Source: Falciphora oryzae (Eukaryota; Ascomycota; Sordariomycetes; Magnaporthales; Magnaporthaceae). From it: a stretch of 64,000 bases of DNA. The notes beneath the pieces are model-generated. The model was not told the origin of the DNA. It searched no databases and was given only the letters and a program-made list of their open reading frames with translations. A program made the position numbers and the translations under genes. Below, piece after piece: positions 45,273 to 56,410 of this stretch (position 1 is the first letter of the stretch; each line of letters starts with the position of its first letter). Location of the stretch: assembly GCA_000733355.1 (NCBI GenBank), contig JNVV01000024.1, forward strand, positions 1-64,000, given 5' to 3'.

Positions 45273-45892
45273 TCAGGCCTTGGCCTTCTCCTCACCGGCG
45301 GCGACCAGCCGGCCGACTACGAGGTACTTGCTCTCGAAGCGCTCCTCCCACTCGCGCAGGGCGTCGAGCTCGTCGCGGCCGAGGCCCTCGAGGTTGTCGA
45401 GGGGCCCGTCGAGGTCCTTTGTGAGCATCTCCTCGTCGAAGCTGTGGTTGGCCAGGCCGCGCGAGGCGTCGCGGCCCGCAAAGTTGGCGTAGGGCCCGCC
45501 GGGGCCGTAGAAGTTGCGGCCGGCCGTGACGTCGAAGACGCGGCCGCGCACGGCCAGGTAGACGGGCCTTTCGCCCTCGCCGTTGTTCTCGAGCAGCGTG
45601 CGCGGCGTGAAGGTCCGGAAGACGGTCGGGGGCGCCTCGCGCGGGATCACGGGCGGCGCCGAGGGGCGGAGGAGGACGTAGACGGTGTAGCCGATGATGG
45701 CGAGGATGAGGAGGTTGAGTGGGGTGACGAGGCCAGTGCTGTTTTGGGCCGAGGAAGAAAGGGTCAGCGCGGAAGCAAGCGGGAGGGAGGCCGGTGGGGC
45801 CGGGGAGGGTAGCACAGAGCGACGTACGGAGGGGCCGGCTCGGTTGCGGCCTTATGGGCCTCTTTGGCCATGCGCGCACCGACGTAGTCCAT
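45273..45892 (-). CDS. MAPR / cytochrome-b5-like heme-binding membrane protein (Dap1-like)
   Basis: Membrane-associated progesterone-receptor family proteins bind heme with a Tyr ligand and support sterol-synthesising P450s such as Erg11 at the ER. Two exons: 45892-45828 and 45738-45273, with an 89-nt GTACGT...AACAG intron, 176 aa. Residues ~24-44 are one transmembrane helix (LNLLILAIIGYTVYVLL). The cytochrome-b5-like fold follows: FRTFTPRTLLENNGEGERPVY, LAVRGRVFDVTAGRNFYGPG, GPYANFAGRDASRGLA and the helix LDNLEGLGRDELDALREW. The 'DVT.g..fYGPgGpY..FAGrDASR.La' block is the family signature, and its Tyr residues include the heme ligand. Intact and probably a conserved housekeeping gene; the call is secure. 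Confidence 0.93.
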
Positions 45893-48366
45893 AGCGGGCT
45901 TTGGGGTCTAGTGTGGGAGATTGGCCTGGGGAGAGGAGGGGGATGTAGCGGAGCTCCGAGAGCTCGTCCTTGAATGCTGGAACGACGCAGGATCGGAGAA
46001 GAGGACGCTGGATGAAATATCAGGGCGTCAGGCACATGTCAGGGCCCTCGGGCAGCTGGAAGCCAATTGAAGGTCGGCGAATATCGAAGCTTTCGGAATT
46101 GCCGGACTGCCTTCAGTCGGGGCGGAGTTGACGACCGAATGCCGTCGCATCCAGCCCCACGATTCGCAACGGTGGGCGGGGCTGGGAGCTTGGTATCACG
46201 TGCAAGCTTGTTGACAGGACCAAAAAAGCGGCACGTGGTTCCAGTGCCTCGATGTAGCAAAAAGTTTAACCCACTGGCGCTGGCAGGCGTCAAAGTAGGC
46301 ATGATGGCGTAGCTAAAACTTTCTGCACCCCTCCATTGCCGCATCAAGATTCCACGACGGACCAAAAGTCCCAAGAAGCCTTGGAGCGCCGTGGATGCGG
46401 ACAAAGGCGCCAACCGTGGCGTGCAATGCAGCCCTGAGAGCGCCGCGCTAAACGCGAGGGCGAAGCGGCCGGCCCTGGCGACGGCCAGCGCTGTCTCGCC
46501 AGGCGCCGCCAAGGAGCCGGCGCGCCGGAAGTTCGGAGGCGTCAGAACCCGCGACAGACACACCAAGCACCTGGCAACTGAGGGGAGGCAACGAGTCCGG
46601 ACCCTGCCCACGACACCGGGATGGCACTCAGCGACATTATCAGAAAAACGGGCTTCACCTTTGTCCGGGTCTGCCACACGCTGCGAGCAGAGTCCACAGA
46701 GGTCAGGCCACGCCTCGGCCGGTCGCGGAGGTCAAAAGGAGCGGCGCTGCCTCCGAGGAAGAGATATCCCGGGAAGACAAAAGCAGCTCCTTTGGAAGGT
46801 CCTGGGGGTGAGGCCACCGCTGCGCCGGCCACTGAGAAGAGAGGGAGGCTAGAATATTCCATTTGAGTCGTCATTGACGGTGCCCCTTGGACAGCACAGC
46901 CTTGCCTATTACCGCTGCTGCACGATCGAGAGAAACTGACGGGGCGCTTCGAAAGGGGATGTAAAAAGTCGAACGTGACGGTTCCTGGAAGTGCACCTGC
47001 GCAGGAACCCGTGGCATAGTCGACGGTCACCAATCGCCTACCAGGACCAGTCCGCATTCAGATCTCAACTCCAATGGAGAGCAGAGCATCGGTTTCTACC
47101 AGTGGCCTTTGAGAGACCTGAAGGGCGCTATGACGCAAAAACCGCCACCTGCTCCAATAGTGCAGTTGGGCCCCTCCGCCTTCCCACGCGAAGTTTCTAC
47201 GGATCCTCTACCAGCCGCCAATTCAACGAGGATGAGCCCGCCGTCTTCGCAGAAACGCTCGCCATCTACGGTGTCTCTTTGGGCGGGGCGCATACGGGGC
47301 GGTGACAGCCGCAGCAGTGACTGCAATCACTAAGCACTAGCCCCAGGGCAGGCGACGGTCGTGGGAGTGTTCGCGTGACGCGACCTGGCGACGAAGCAGG
47401 CGAAAACACTCATCGGCACGCGCAGCGTCCGTAATAGCGTCGTGTCTAATCTGTGGATTGAGGGGCATGACATGAACTGAGGCTAGCTGGGCGGGTGGCC
47501 TCGTTAGCTGTTCGAAATCGGGATGGCGTGGTTGAACTTGGCGCACGCAGACCCCAGGTTTCCAGGTTTCATGTCCAGCGTCTGGTGCTGGTTGATTCGG
47601 GGGTGGCCGGGACCGAGCGACTGGGATTCGGGCAGTCAAGCTTGGTCAAGCTTTAGGGTGTCATCTAGGTTCTGCACCGCCTAAAGCCAACCTCATTGTT
47701 TCCCTACTCCTGTATCTTTCCCAGTTCCTGTCTCTTTTCCTGTCCCTTTTCCTGTCCCTTTTCCTGTCCCTTTTCCTGTCCCTTTTCCTGTCCCTTTTCC
47801 TGTCCCTTTTTCTTTCCTTTTTTTTTTTTTTTTTTTCTTTCTGTTCCTTTTTCTAGTAATCCGTAACCCCCATTCTAGCGGTGGTGCGGACAGACGAGAG
47901 GTCAACTGCTAGCTTTTTTGTCGTGCATGTCATTTGTACACCTGCCCGCCTGGTCTATCGGTACGCCTTCCTGCCGTTGGACTTGTGCCCGATTCCCTGG
48001 CTGTGCGACACCAGTTCCAGGATTCCCCCCATGATCTGCCGTTCGCGGACAACGCACGCCAAGACGTCTTCCTTCCATGCGGGGTGGGTGGTGACATCAC
48101 ACGACAGCTGAAAATGTTACGGTTAGCGAGAGGATGCTCTTTCAGCTGCCCCCGCTCGACGACTCCTAGCTTCCTAGCAGTGTCACTGATATCATCAACA
48201 ATCACTTCTCTTATTTAATGCTGAAAATCTCCCTTTCACGATATCGGCTTCTATCGCGCGTCCCTTTCCCTCCATACCTACGCAGTGTTGTGCCTTCACC
48301 TTTATCTCGGCATACAACCGCTACAAACGCAGAAGAAACCCCCACCACGTCCATCGCACACCCACA
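45893..48366. other. no gene seen; long intergenic region
   Basis: About 2.5 kb with several overlapping open frames on both strands near 46040-47060, but none has a recognisable motif or intron support; they look like GC-rich chance frames. The right part carries the 12-bp tandem repeat and poly-T tract and then the promoter of the small protein at 48367. Confidence 0.4.
47726..47838. repeat. 12-bp tandem repeat plus poly-T tract
   Basis: About seven head-to-tail copies of TTTTCCTGTCCC, nearly perfect, from 47726 to about 47812. They are followed by a run of roughly 20 T from 47817. A pyrimidine-only strand of this kind can form unusual structures and is prone to slippage. It lies about 530 bp upstream of the small hydrophilic gene. 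Confidence 0.9.
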
Positions 48367-48892
48367 ATGGACTTCATCAAGAGCCTTGGCGGCGAGGACA
48401 GCAAGGAGGGCCAGCAGAAGCCGCACGCGGAGCAGTCCGCCAAGCCTGCGGAGCAACAGGGTGGCGGCTTCATGGACAAACTGGGCAGCTTCGCCGACGG
48501 CCAGAAGGAACCGCAGCAGCAAAGGGAGGAGAGCTCGGGTGGATTCATGGACAAACTCAATTCCATGGCGGGTGGAGGCAAGGAGAGCGAAAAGAACGAG
48601 GATGCCCTCGACAAGGGTTTGTGTTTCCTTTTCCGTATCCCATTGTCCCGCCCTCGCCCTTGGTCCCCGAACCTGGATTGCGTGCGCTTTTGATCTCCCT
48701 CCAGGCCATGATGCCAAACACTGACTCTATTCCCGAGCAGGCGTAGACTGGGTCCAGGAGCACGTCCTAGGACAAGGTCCCCAAGATAACGAGAGCGCCT
48801 TTGAGCAGGCCAAGGATGAGCAGATCTCCGATTACATCCGCAAACAGTACAAGGGCACCACTGGATCCGATTTCCCGATCAAGGACAAATAG
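48367..48892 (+). CDS. small hydrophilic conserved fungal protein
   Basis: Two exons: 48367-48616 and 48741-48892, with a 124-nt intron (GTTTGT...GAGCAG), 133 aa. Start context CCCACAATGG is good. The N-terminal half is Gln/Glu/Lys/Gly-rich and disordered and contains a duplicated block, GGGFMDKLGSFADG and SGGFMDKLNSMAGG. The C-terminal half after the splice is ordered-looking: DKG|VDWVQEHVLGQGPQDNES, then AFEQAKDEQISDYIRKQY and GSDFPIKDK at the end. No signal peptide or membrane helix. Small cytosolic proteins of this look occur widely in ascomycetes, often stress-induced, but I cannot name a characterised member. Intact. Confidence 0.8.
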
Positions 48893-50103
48893 GCCTAGGG
48901 TTGCGACTCCTGGAGGTTGGCAAAACTAGGTGGCGGGGATTGGAGAATGCGAACACGACGGCCGATGAATGAATGAACGAAGCATGGTTGCTATTGCACT
49001 GCACCAGATTTTATAACACCCCTATACGATAATTCGACGTGTCAATATTGTTTTCAAGCGCACCTGTGGATGCTGAGGGACCACCACGAGGGTGATTTGC
49101 TGCATGAACTTGCGAAGATTGACACAAACGACACCCAGCTACCCACCAAGGCCAACATCAATACGGCCGCAGGTTGATATCATCAGTCGCATAAAGGGTC
49201 TCCTGTCGCTGCAGCATTACTGCCATCTCCAGTCTCCAAACCGCATTCATCACTAGCTGCCAGGCGTTTGGTTGTTGTCATCAATCCAGCAACCGGGCAG
49301 ATCGGCGGGAACAACGGATTTGCAATCGCCAAGGACGGCGGCGCAGATCGCGTCGGCTCGAGCTGCCACTGAATCCTAGACACGACCCACGCCGGCGAAC
49401 CACATCTGACAGCCGATGCGACGTGATGGGTGCCCCTGACATTGCCTCCCCGCTGGCGCTCCAGCGCTGCCCCGCTGTGTAGTTGCTTAATCCCGTTTAG
49501 CACGGCGTCCGCGTTTCCGAGATGGCGAGGACCAAATTTGTTGAAACCGTCAAAACTCCCGTCCTGCTCGAAATCGGTACAGCCTGGTAATCTGACAGCC
49601 CGCCATTTCTCTTTCTCACAATCTACCGCGAGACCGAAAGCCTACGAAGCCGCTTGAACCGCACTTCCCCATGCTGGCAGGCAAATCCGCGACGAGAACC
49701 CCTCGCACAGAGGCGCTCGCATTGGTCCAATCGTGGACCCCCAGCGGGGACTGCAGCTATTTTGAAACGCGACACGAGATGGCGAGAACCAGATACGGCG
49801 AGTGATGCGGACCTGGCGGACCGGGGATGCTGGCCGCACCCTTGAAACACCCCTGGTTGCGGGTCTTCAGCGTCTCGCCCAAAAGGAGCCGCATCGCCCG
49901 CCGAGGAAAACATCCATCTTTTGAAGCTTCTTTCGACCGCCACGTTCCATTCTTTCCCTGTCTCTCCATCACCAACCACTCTTTCCATTCTCTCGGCAGG
50001 CCGGTACACTTTGACTTTTCTTGGGCTTTGATCAGTCCATAATTATCACCGCAACTCCCGTTGTCCTTCTTTTTGCGTTTCGACCATATACACATCACCC
50101 AAA
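48893..50103. other. no gene seen; intergenic with UstYa-like promoter
   Basis: About 1.2 kb. I looked for a short secreted peptide with repeated cores, as expected near UstYa genes, and found none. The last ~150 bases are pyrimidine-rich, like a fungal core promoter. Confidence 0.4.
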
Positions 50104-51197
50104 ATGATGGAGCCAACGCGGCACACCGACTACGCCAACGTCAGGCACCATGAAGACCACGACGAGTCGAGCACCGAGGTGGAGGAGTCGCTGATGGGCG
50201 ACGAGAAGGCGTACCAGAAGGACGTCATGTTCCAGAGGAGGAGGCCCAAGTCCATGCGGGAGAAGCTGCTGGCGCCCTTCCGGTCCGGCAGGTGGCTGAT
50301 CGACACCGCCCTGCTGCTCGTCATCATCGGCCTGCTGGCCAAGGAGCAGTACAAGGAGCGGAGGCTAAACCCGTGGCAGATCGGTGGCGACATGACCGGC
50401 GTCGCCCCCGAGATCCCCATGAAGATCACCACCTTCAAGATGGACCAGTCGTTCGCTCCCAACGACACGTCCAAGTTCTTCACCCCCGAGGTGATGGAGA
50501 AGTGGAACAACCTCATGCCGAGTACGTTTTTACTGCACCCCGTTGTTCCCGTGACATTTCGAGCTCGCTGGCTGACACTCTTCTGCTCTCGACAAACAGT
50601 CGGCATGGGCTTCCAGTGGGTCAACGACACTGACAAGTACCACGACCTGCCGACCCCCATCATCTGGCCCGAGAAGACCGTGTTCACTACCTCGGTCACC
50701 CACCAGCTGCACTGCCTGGTATGTGGAACCGGTTCTCTCCCCGTCATGTCCCATTGCAGTTGTACTGACGAGCCCTTGCTCTGTCAAACAGTTCACGCTC
50801 ACGCAGATCTACTCTGCATACCACTCCGGTCACGAACTGCCGCAGGACAGCCACTGGCACGCGCTGCACTGTTAGTCTCCCCTTCCCCTTTTCGTCTGAA
50901 CCTACTGGTACTAAGACCATGTCCCCTTCCAGGCTTCGACTACATGCGCCAGGCCGTTATGTGCTCGGCAGACATGGCTCTCGAGGGTCTCGAGACCACC
51001 TTCCCCGACCACAACGGAGGCTCCGATGGTTGGGATTCCAAGCATGGTTAGTAGCAGCATCACCATCGGCCCGGCATTCCCCGACCCAGTTACACTAACA
51101 TCTGCGTTTTCGCGCCATTCTAGTTTGCAAGGACTGGAGTCAGGTCACGTCCTACCTGGAGCGCGTGCGGGCGTATGATGACCGCCAGATCTATTAG
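50104..51197 (+). CDS. UstYa-like (DUF3328) oxidase
   Basis: UstYa-family proteins are membrane-bound oxidases that cyclise or hydroxylate peptides in fungal RiPP (dikaritin) and cyclochlorotine-type pathways. Five exons are proposed: 50104-50521, 50600-50718, 50792-50870, 50933-51046 and 51124-51197, with four short introns; together 804 nt, 267 aa. A single transmembrane helix is at about residues 65-80 (WLIDTALLLVIIGLL). The two signature motifs are present: HQLHCL just before intron 2, and HALHC spanning intron 3, followed by FDYMRQAVMCSAD. The family pattern is HxxHC twice. The C-terminus has DGWDSKH|VCKDWSQV, also typical. The next gene, convergent and 241 bp away, is a P450. That pairing is common in secondary-metabolite clusters, but no precursor peptide, tyrosinase or NRPS is visible here. 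Intact. Confidence 0.92.
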
Positions 51198-51438
51198 AAG
51201 GGCCATTTCCCCTCCATAGCTACCTTAATTGCGGCCGCGTGGTCGCCACAGCTGAGCTTGTGGTGTCGCCAACTCATGCCATGTTACAAAGAAACCTAGA
51301 CCATCTTCTATTTTTGCCGACTGCGTCTGAACAATATTCCCTGTAATGCCGCCTTTGTTCCCATTCCATGGCGGCTAGCGCCGTCATTGTTCGGCACATG
51401 GCCAGGCACAATGGGACACTGCCCTTCGTAGCCGTCCC

Positions 51439-52900
51439 CTACACCAGCACCACCCAATCATCCATGTCCGCCCTGCCCGTGGGCAGCGGCGCCGTCTCGT
51501 CCGCGTCCAGCACGCCGTCGCCGCCAAACAGCACCCGCGACTTTCCCGGCGGCAGCGCCCTGGCCAGCGCCGCAACCAGCAGCGTCACCAGGCGCTCGCC
51601 GAACCCGCTGTGCGCGGGGCACTGGTGCTTGGGCAGGCCGAACGGGAAGTACGCCCGCGCCTGCATCGGCGTCAGCTGCTCGAAGCGCTCGGGCCGGAAC
51701 TGCAGCGCGTCCGGGCCCCAGATCTCGGGGTGACGTTGGCATAGCTCGACGTCGGCGGACACCCGGCTGGCGCTGGTGGGATCATTGCCGGGCTGGGAGG
51801 CGGCGCGGTAGATGCGCTTGGTGGAGGGATAGAGGCGGAGGCCTTCCTAAAAGTTGGGAGGTAGTGTTGGTCAGGGTTGCAGCCATCCGCGAAAAGGGGA
51901 GAGAGTGGGTGGAACATCAAGCATACCTTGGCGACCCTCAGCGCAGCCGGCTCCTCGCGCGTACCCAGACAGTTGGGAACAGTGGATGTCATCTGCGAGA
52001 CGCGCTCGTGACCCGGTGACCGGTAGTAGGCGTGGACATACGTCAGGAGAACGACGCGCCAGAGAGTCCTATTGAAGAGGGAGAGGAGGTCAGTCAACGG
52101 TGATGCTGCCCCAGACGAAGATAGGGATACACGGCCACTCACTCGTATCCTGGGAGGATGACACCCAAGGCCTCCTCGGCAGTTGCGGGGTGTGAATCCT
52201 CTCCGGGGAATATGCTCGGCAGCGCCACGCGCTCCAGCACCGCGCGTAGGCGCTCCGAGTCGGGCTCGGCGGCCGGGTCCTTGGACTCCAGCCACACCCT
52301 ATTGATGTCCGCAGTGGCGACCTCCACATCCTCGTGGCTAAGACTCCTGGTCGCGGGATAGCCGAACAGGGTGTGAAGCGCGGTGAGGAAGCAGACATGC
52401 TGGACCATGGCGGCGAGCTTGATGGCGACCTCGGTGCTGCTGCTGCCCATCCCTTGAGAAACTCTACGCCTCGCGATTATTGTGTTGATGATGATGACAG
52501 AGTGTTTGAACACCAGCGGCCAGCTTTCCTTCTTGGAGGACAGTCGGCGCGTGGCGCTGACGAAGCGGCGGTGGTGGCTGGTGTCGTAGGTGGTGAGCGA
52601 GTTGTGGATGCCGAAGGCCCGGACCAGGCGCTGGTTGTCGTTCGACCGGAGGGCGAGGCGCTCCTCCGTGCCGAGCGACTCGCCGAAATAGGAGAAGTCG
52701 ATCACGGCGCGGGTGTGATGAACCAGGGCTGCCACTTCGTCTGTCTTCTCGGGCAGCTCGGGCAGGGAGCCATGAATGCAGAGGGCTAGCGTGAGGGCCA
52801 AAGCGCACACTGCAAAGGCAAGCACGCTACCGCGGATGGCACAGGCAAGCGCCCCGCCACATATAATGGCGGCGGCGCAGAGCAGGACCTGGCGCTCCAT
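51439..52900 (-). CDS. cytochrome P450, compact fungal type
   Basis: Heme-thiolate monooxygenase. Three exons: 52900-52143, 52068-51927 and 51846-51439, with introns GTGAGT...AATAG and GTATGC...TTTAG, 435 aa. An N-terminal hydrophobic anchor (~45 residues, VLAFAVCALALTLALCI) is followed by a short N-domain. The K-helix is EGLRLYP (ExxR) at the start of exon 3. FRPERFEQLT (the 'PERF' meander) follows, then the heme loop FPFGLPKHQCPAHSGFGERL. The loop lacks the usual Gly two residues after Cys and has CPA instead. The I-helix region is LPGYETLWRVVLLTY, without the classic AGxxT. These variants and the short length suggest an unusual P450 subfamily, not obviously a dead one, since Cys and ExxR are kept and the frame is intact. 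Pairing with the UstYa-like gene suggests a biosynthetic role; inference. Confidence 0.85.
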
Positions 52901-54211
52901 GGCTGTGGTGCCTTCCGAGGGCTCAGGGGGTCAGGGGCTTGCTTTGCTGCGGTTGACAAGTGGCCGGACAGGTTCAAAGTGTACAAATATCAAGAGGGAC
53001 AAGAGGGAAAATGCGAGAGCATGGTCTTCTGACAGATCTAGAGGGGATGTTTCCATGCCCGCTACTTCCTGTCGACCTTTATATGGACAACTGCCGTTCC
53101 AACCTCTCCATGAAGTTCCAGGGGCTTCGTCAAAGGACTCCTCACCAGACAAAGGACGCGGCCAGCAAGAGATCCCTGGCAAGGCGGGCGACTGACTACC
53201 CATTGGAGTCAACGTCGAACGGGGAGCGTGCATCAAAGGGGCACAGACGCTGTCGGCTTCTGTCTCCTGAAAGCAGATATCATCTTTCTGGACTGTAAAG
53301 AAACACGTTTGTTTGCAGAGATGCCTGTAATCCTTGCTGGCGTGGCTCTGTCCGGCAATCTCTAGAGTATCAAACTGCCGAGGCAGGAACAACATCACGA
53401 TAGACAATGGAACAAGAACAAAGCGGCATTCGAAAAGCATGTTGATGTACCACTCCACACGTCAGGCAGTCTTGTTGGGACGATATAGGTAATGAAAAAC
53501 AAAGAAACCCGCACAATCCAGCTCTTGGCGAATTCCCGTGCAAAGGGATACCTATGCATTCCTGCCTTAGCCGCCCGTTGCTCATGCGTGATGGAGGGCC
53601 TCCCGCATACGGGAGGACGCAAAGATGCTGCAAGTATCCACAGGCGGCACTTGTCCAAATAAACGTTGCATGGAAGGAATTCTCAGCGCGCTGTTTGCTG
53701 GGCAAGTAGCGATAAAATAAAAAGGGCAAAGGAAAATGGTCAGCGGCGGGGAAAGTTTGGCGTTCTTGTATGGCTACCTACCCACTGTACACCCCCCGCC
53801 CCGGCTGGATTGTGATGCGGGTTCCCTGTATCGAGTTTGGGCTTCAGAAAGGGACCCAATTCCGGAGTTTGAAGGCGGGCCATCACCGTCCAGCTTTTTA
53901 CCTGAAGGATATATAGCAACCAGTCGGATACCTTTTTTTTTCGTGATGAACCCGATTCGAACTCGAGGTTTGGCGGAATTGGAAATCAGGTGGAGAAGGT
54001 CTTCGAAGTAGGTGGGTCCGAGTGACAATCCCGCCAAGGAGTTGGATTCTGGGCAGACTTCGGTTGATTTGTGAGTGGGCCAGCGATGTTGACTTTTGAG
54101 TCGGCAAAGGGATCGACCTTCACGATCTAAAGGTGAAGGTCGAGCATTGAGCCTCTCTCCACCCCGCCCAGCCCAGCACCCCAGCATACATCCGGCCCCG
54201 ATTCACCCATC
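52901..54211. other. no gene seen; contains dispersed repeat copy A
   Basis: About 1.3 kb upstream of the P450 and of the 54212 gene. No family recognised. It includes the repeat at 53575-53700 that recurs at 63306-63428. Confidence 0.4.
53575..53700. repeat. dispersed repeat, copy A
   Basis: Matches 63306-63428 in the same orientation over about 125 bp, roughly 75-80% identical by eye, with a 9-bp length difference near the left end. Shared blocks include CCGTTGCTCATGCGTGAT and GTATCCACAGG-GGCACTTGTCCA. On the minus strand both copies read as DKC-LWILA-SL, so this may be a fragment of a decayed transposon gene. Confidence 0.7.
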
Positions 54212-54955
54212 ATGTCAGCGCCAGACTCGCCGCGTACGCCGCCCGGGGCCGTGCGGTGGTACGAGGGCATAGAGCTCGCCGAGAACCAGGTCTTTTGGGT
54301 CCCGCCTGGCGTCGCCGGGCCCCCCATCTACGGCCACGGCCACCCGCCCTTCAACGGCATCTCACCGGCCGGCCGCCGGCTCTACTGGACACTGCAGGGC
54401 CCTCTAGCCTCTTCGGCCATCTCGGTCATGCCCGAGAACCTGAACCCGGACGCGCCGCACGAGCCCTACTATCGCGGGCAGGCGCCGGCCGACGGCACGG
54501 CCTGGCACCCCATCTCTCAGGAGCCCATCACGGAGCAGCCGGTAGCGTCGCTCACGGTGAAGGAGTACAACCTGGACTACTGGCGGGACGGCTGGTACGA
54601 CATCAACATAGAGCCCAACGACGACCTGTACGACGACGAGGATGGGGACCCCCCGGGCATGCCCCCCAAGTTCGACCCGGTCGTGGTGTCGGCATCCAAC
54701 GGGGAATTCGTCACCATTCACGACTACGTATCCGCCGTGCACCCATGGCTGGTGGAGCGTCGGCTGCTCATCCTTCGCGCCAAATACGAGCTCGTCGACG
54801 ACAACTTCGTGGCGACCGGCGACGAGAGAATGCTCGTCAACCCAGAGACGCCCGATTGTGTAACTGCCGATCTCGAAAACAGGTGGCGAGAGAGCTTGAG
54901 GTGGCGCTTTGAGCAACAGCAGCGGCGGCAACAGGAGCAGCAGCAGCAGCAGTAA
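54212..54955 (+). CDS. hypothetical protein with C-terminal polyQ
   Basis: Single-exon ORF of 247 codons from ATG 54212, with C or A at -3 and codon bias like its neighbours. No signal peptide or transmembrane helix. The start region is Pro-rich (PDSPRTPPGAV). The middle has RWYEGIELAENQVFWVP, a Pro-rich GPPIYGHGHPPFNG, then YNLDYWRDGWYDINIEPND and an acidic run. A more ordered block follows (GEFVTIHDYVSAVHPWLVERR and LLILRAKYELVDDNF). It ends in Arg/Gln repeats with a run of seven Gln. The conserved-looking aromatic stretches suggest a real fungal protein rather than a chance ORF. I do not recognise the family. Confidence 0.6.
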   Translation: MSAPDSPRTPPGAVRWYEGIELAENQVFWVPPGVAGPPIYGHGHPPFNGISPAGRRLYWTLQGPLASSAISVMPENLNPDAPHEPYYRGQAPADGTAWHPISQEPITEQPVASLTVKEYNLDYWRDGWYDINIEPNDDLYDDEDGDPPGMPPKFDPVVVSASNGEFVTIHDYVSAVHPWLVERRLLILRAKYELVDDNFVATGDERMLVNPETPDCVTADLENRWRESLRWRFEQQQRRQQEQQQQQ

Positions 54956-55269
54956 CAGTAAATTAGGCGTTGAAGAGGGCATCAGGAGTGAAAACAAGGA
55001 CGCGGCACGTTGGATGAGACGTGGCGTGGGCGGGGGCCTACGGGGCGGGGCGAAGTCGCTTGACCCCCTGCAGGCGGCGCCGACCAACAACCAACAACGA
55101 CATGCGTGCATATTTTAGCGGCTGAGAGCTGGATTCGACTCCGCTGGCCGGTTGACTCCAATGGTACCTCGAGCCGACAACCACGTGCATATAACCCTGG
55201 CGGACTTAGCCCCGGCAATGTCCACCCACTCCACCCTATATTCTCAACTGAATATTTTGAAAAAATATA
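54956..55269. other. no gene seen
   Basis: 3' region of the polyQ protein and spacer before the second MITE. TA at 55268-55269 is the left target copy. Confidence 0.4.
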
Positions 55270-55699
55270 CCGTGGTTCATAAGCGAGTCGCGCATATAAG
55301 TGAGTCGCGCACTTTAAAATCCTATACTAAACGCCGTTTTCGACACCCCGGTTAAATCCACCAATTTTTTATAAAATTCCATGAAAATTTAATATGTTAT
55401 ATTTAACTATATAACCGATTTTATAATTATTTTTCCAGATTTTTATTAGCATTATTCCAAGAGAGTTTTAAACACTGTGCAAAACACTGTGTAAAATGGT
55501 TATGTACCTTAAACCAGTAATAATAAAAATCTGGAAAAATAATTATAAAATCGGTTATATAGTTAAATATAACATATTAAATTTTCATGGAATTTTATAA
55601 AAAATTGGTGGATTTAACCGGGGTGTCGAAAACGGCGTTTAGTATAGGATTTTAAAGTGCGCGACTCACTTATATGCGCGACTCGCTTATAAACCACGG
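55270..55699. mobile_element. foldback MITE, copy 2 (TA target duplication)
   Basis: A 430-bp AT-rich foldback flanked by TA (55268-55269, 55700-55701). Ends read CCGTGGTTCATAAGCGAGTC and its reverse complement. The subterminal unit is AAGCGAGTCGCGCAT then AAGTGAGTCGCGCAC, two copies on each side. Compared with the copy at 43022, the terminal GTGGTTCA-AAGCGAGT, the TAATAATAAAAATC-GGAAAA-like inner block and the central CACTGTGTAAAA motif are shared, but much of the rest has diverged. It is therefore the same family but a different subfamily. No coding capacity. Confidence 0.9.
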
Positions 55700-56410
55700 T
55701 ACCCAATTTTGGCACTGTATTATTTTTCCCTCTTCAAATACAATACGGTGGGATTCTGCTAGTGCATTTTACTTTGCGCGTTTATAATTCCACCTATTTG
55801 AAAAATAAGAAAAGAAAAATAAATAATCCAAAAAAATATTCCCAATTTCGCTCGATTTTATTTTTATTTTTCGATTTCGCTAGCCATCGCGGTTGTGGTG
55901 GAATCGGGTGTTCGGTTTAAAAGCGATATGATTTCCCTAACATGTGTTGATAATACATTTAGAACACTGACCCCACGGCCTAGGCTACATGTGTGCATAG
56001 GCCAATGGATGTCTTTCTGGATCTAGCACCGCTAGTCAGGCCCGGCTGGCCCCTCCGGCACCACTCCGCTTGCCATGAAGGATCCGGCCAATCCCGGCCT
56101 AATTACGTGCATCTGTTGTTGGTCCTGCTAGTGTCGTGTTTTCGCGCCTCGGTTGATTATCGTGGGGTGATTGCTGCTCCGCCGGTGTGGGCTGAGTTGG
56201 GATAAAATAGGCATGCAAAGGGGCTTGATCCCGAGGTCGTTGGAGACCATGGCCGTTGGTTGACATTCCTGCGTGACTGGTGGAAAAGAGATTGGGCTTG
56301 TGATGAGGCCTAGTGTCTACCGAGATATCTATGTACCCAGGTACCTAGTTGCGTGCAGCCTTTGTCATTATAGTATCGACCAAGGTATAGGTTGGCTACC
56401 TAATCGAGCA
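55700..56410. other. no gene seen; AT-rich then ordinary spacer
   Basis: The first ~200 bases after the MITE are AT-rich; the remainder is ordinary. No conserved frame. A frame at 55993-56205 is short and unremarkable. Confidence 0.4.

Noticed and set aside
46039..46677. 212-codon open frame on the minus strand in a long intergenic region
   Set aside because: Composition is Arg/Ala/Pro/Leu-rich without a recognisable domain, it overlaps comparable frames on the other strand, and no splice or start support was seen.
47693..47905. Open frame reading GTGKGTGK repeats
   Set aside because: It is just translation of the 12-bp tandem repeat and poly-T tract.
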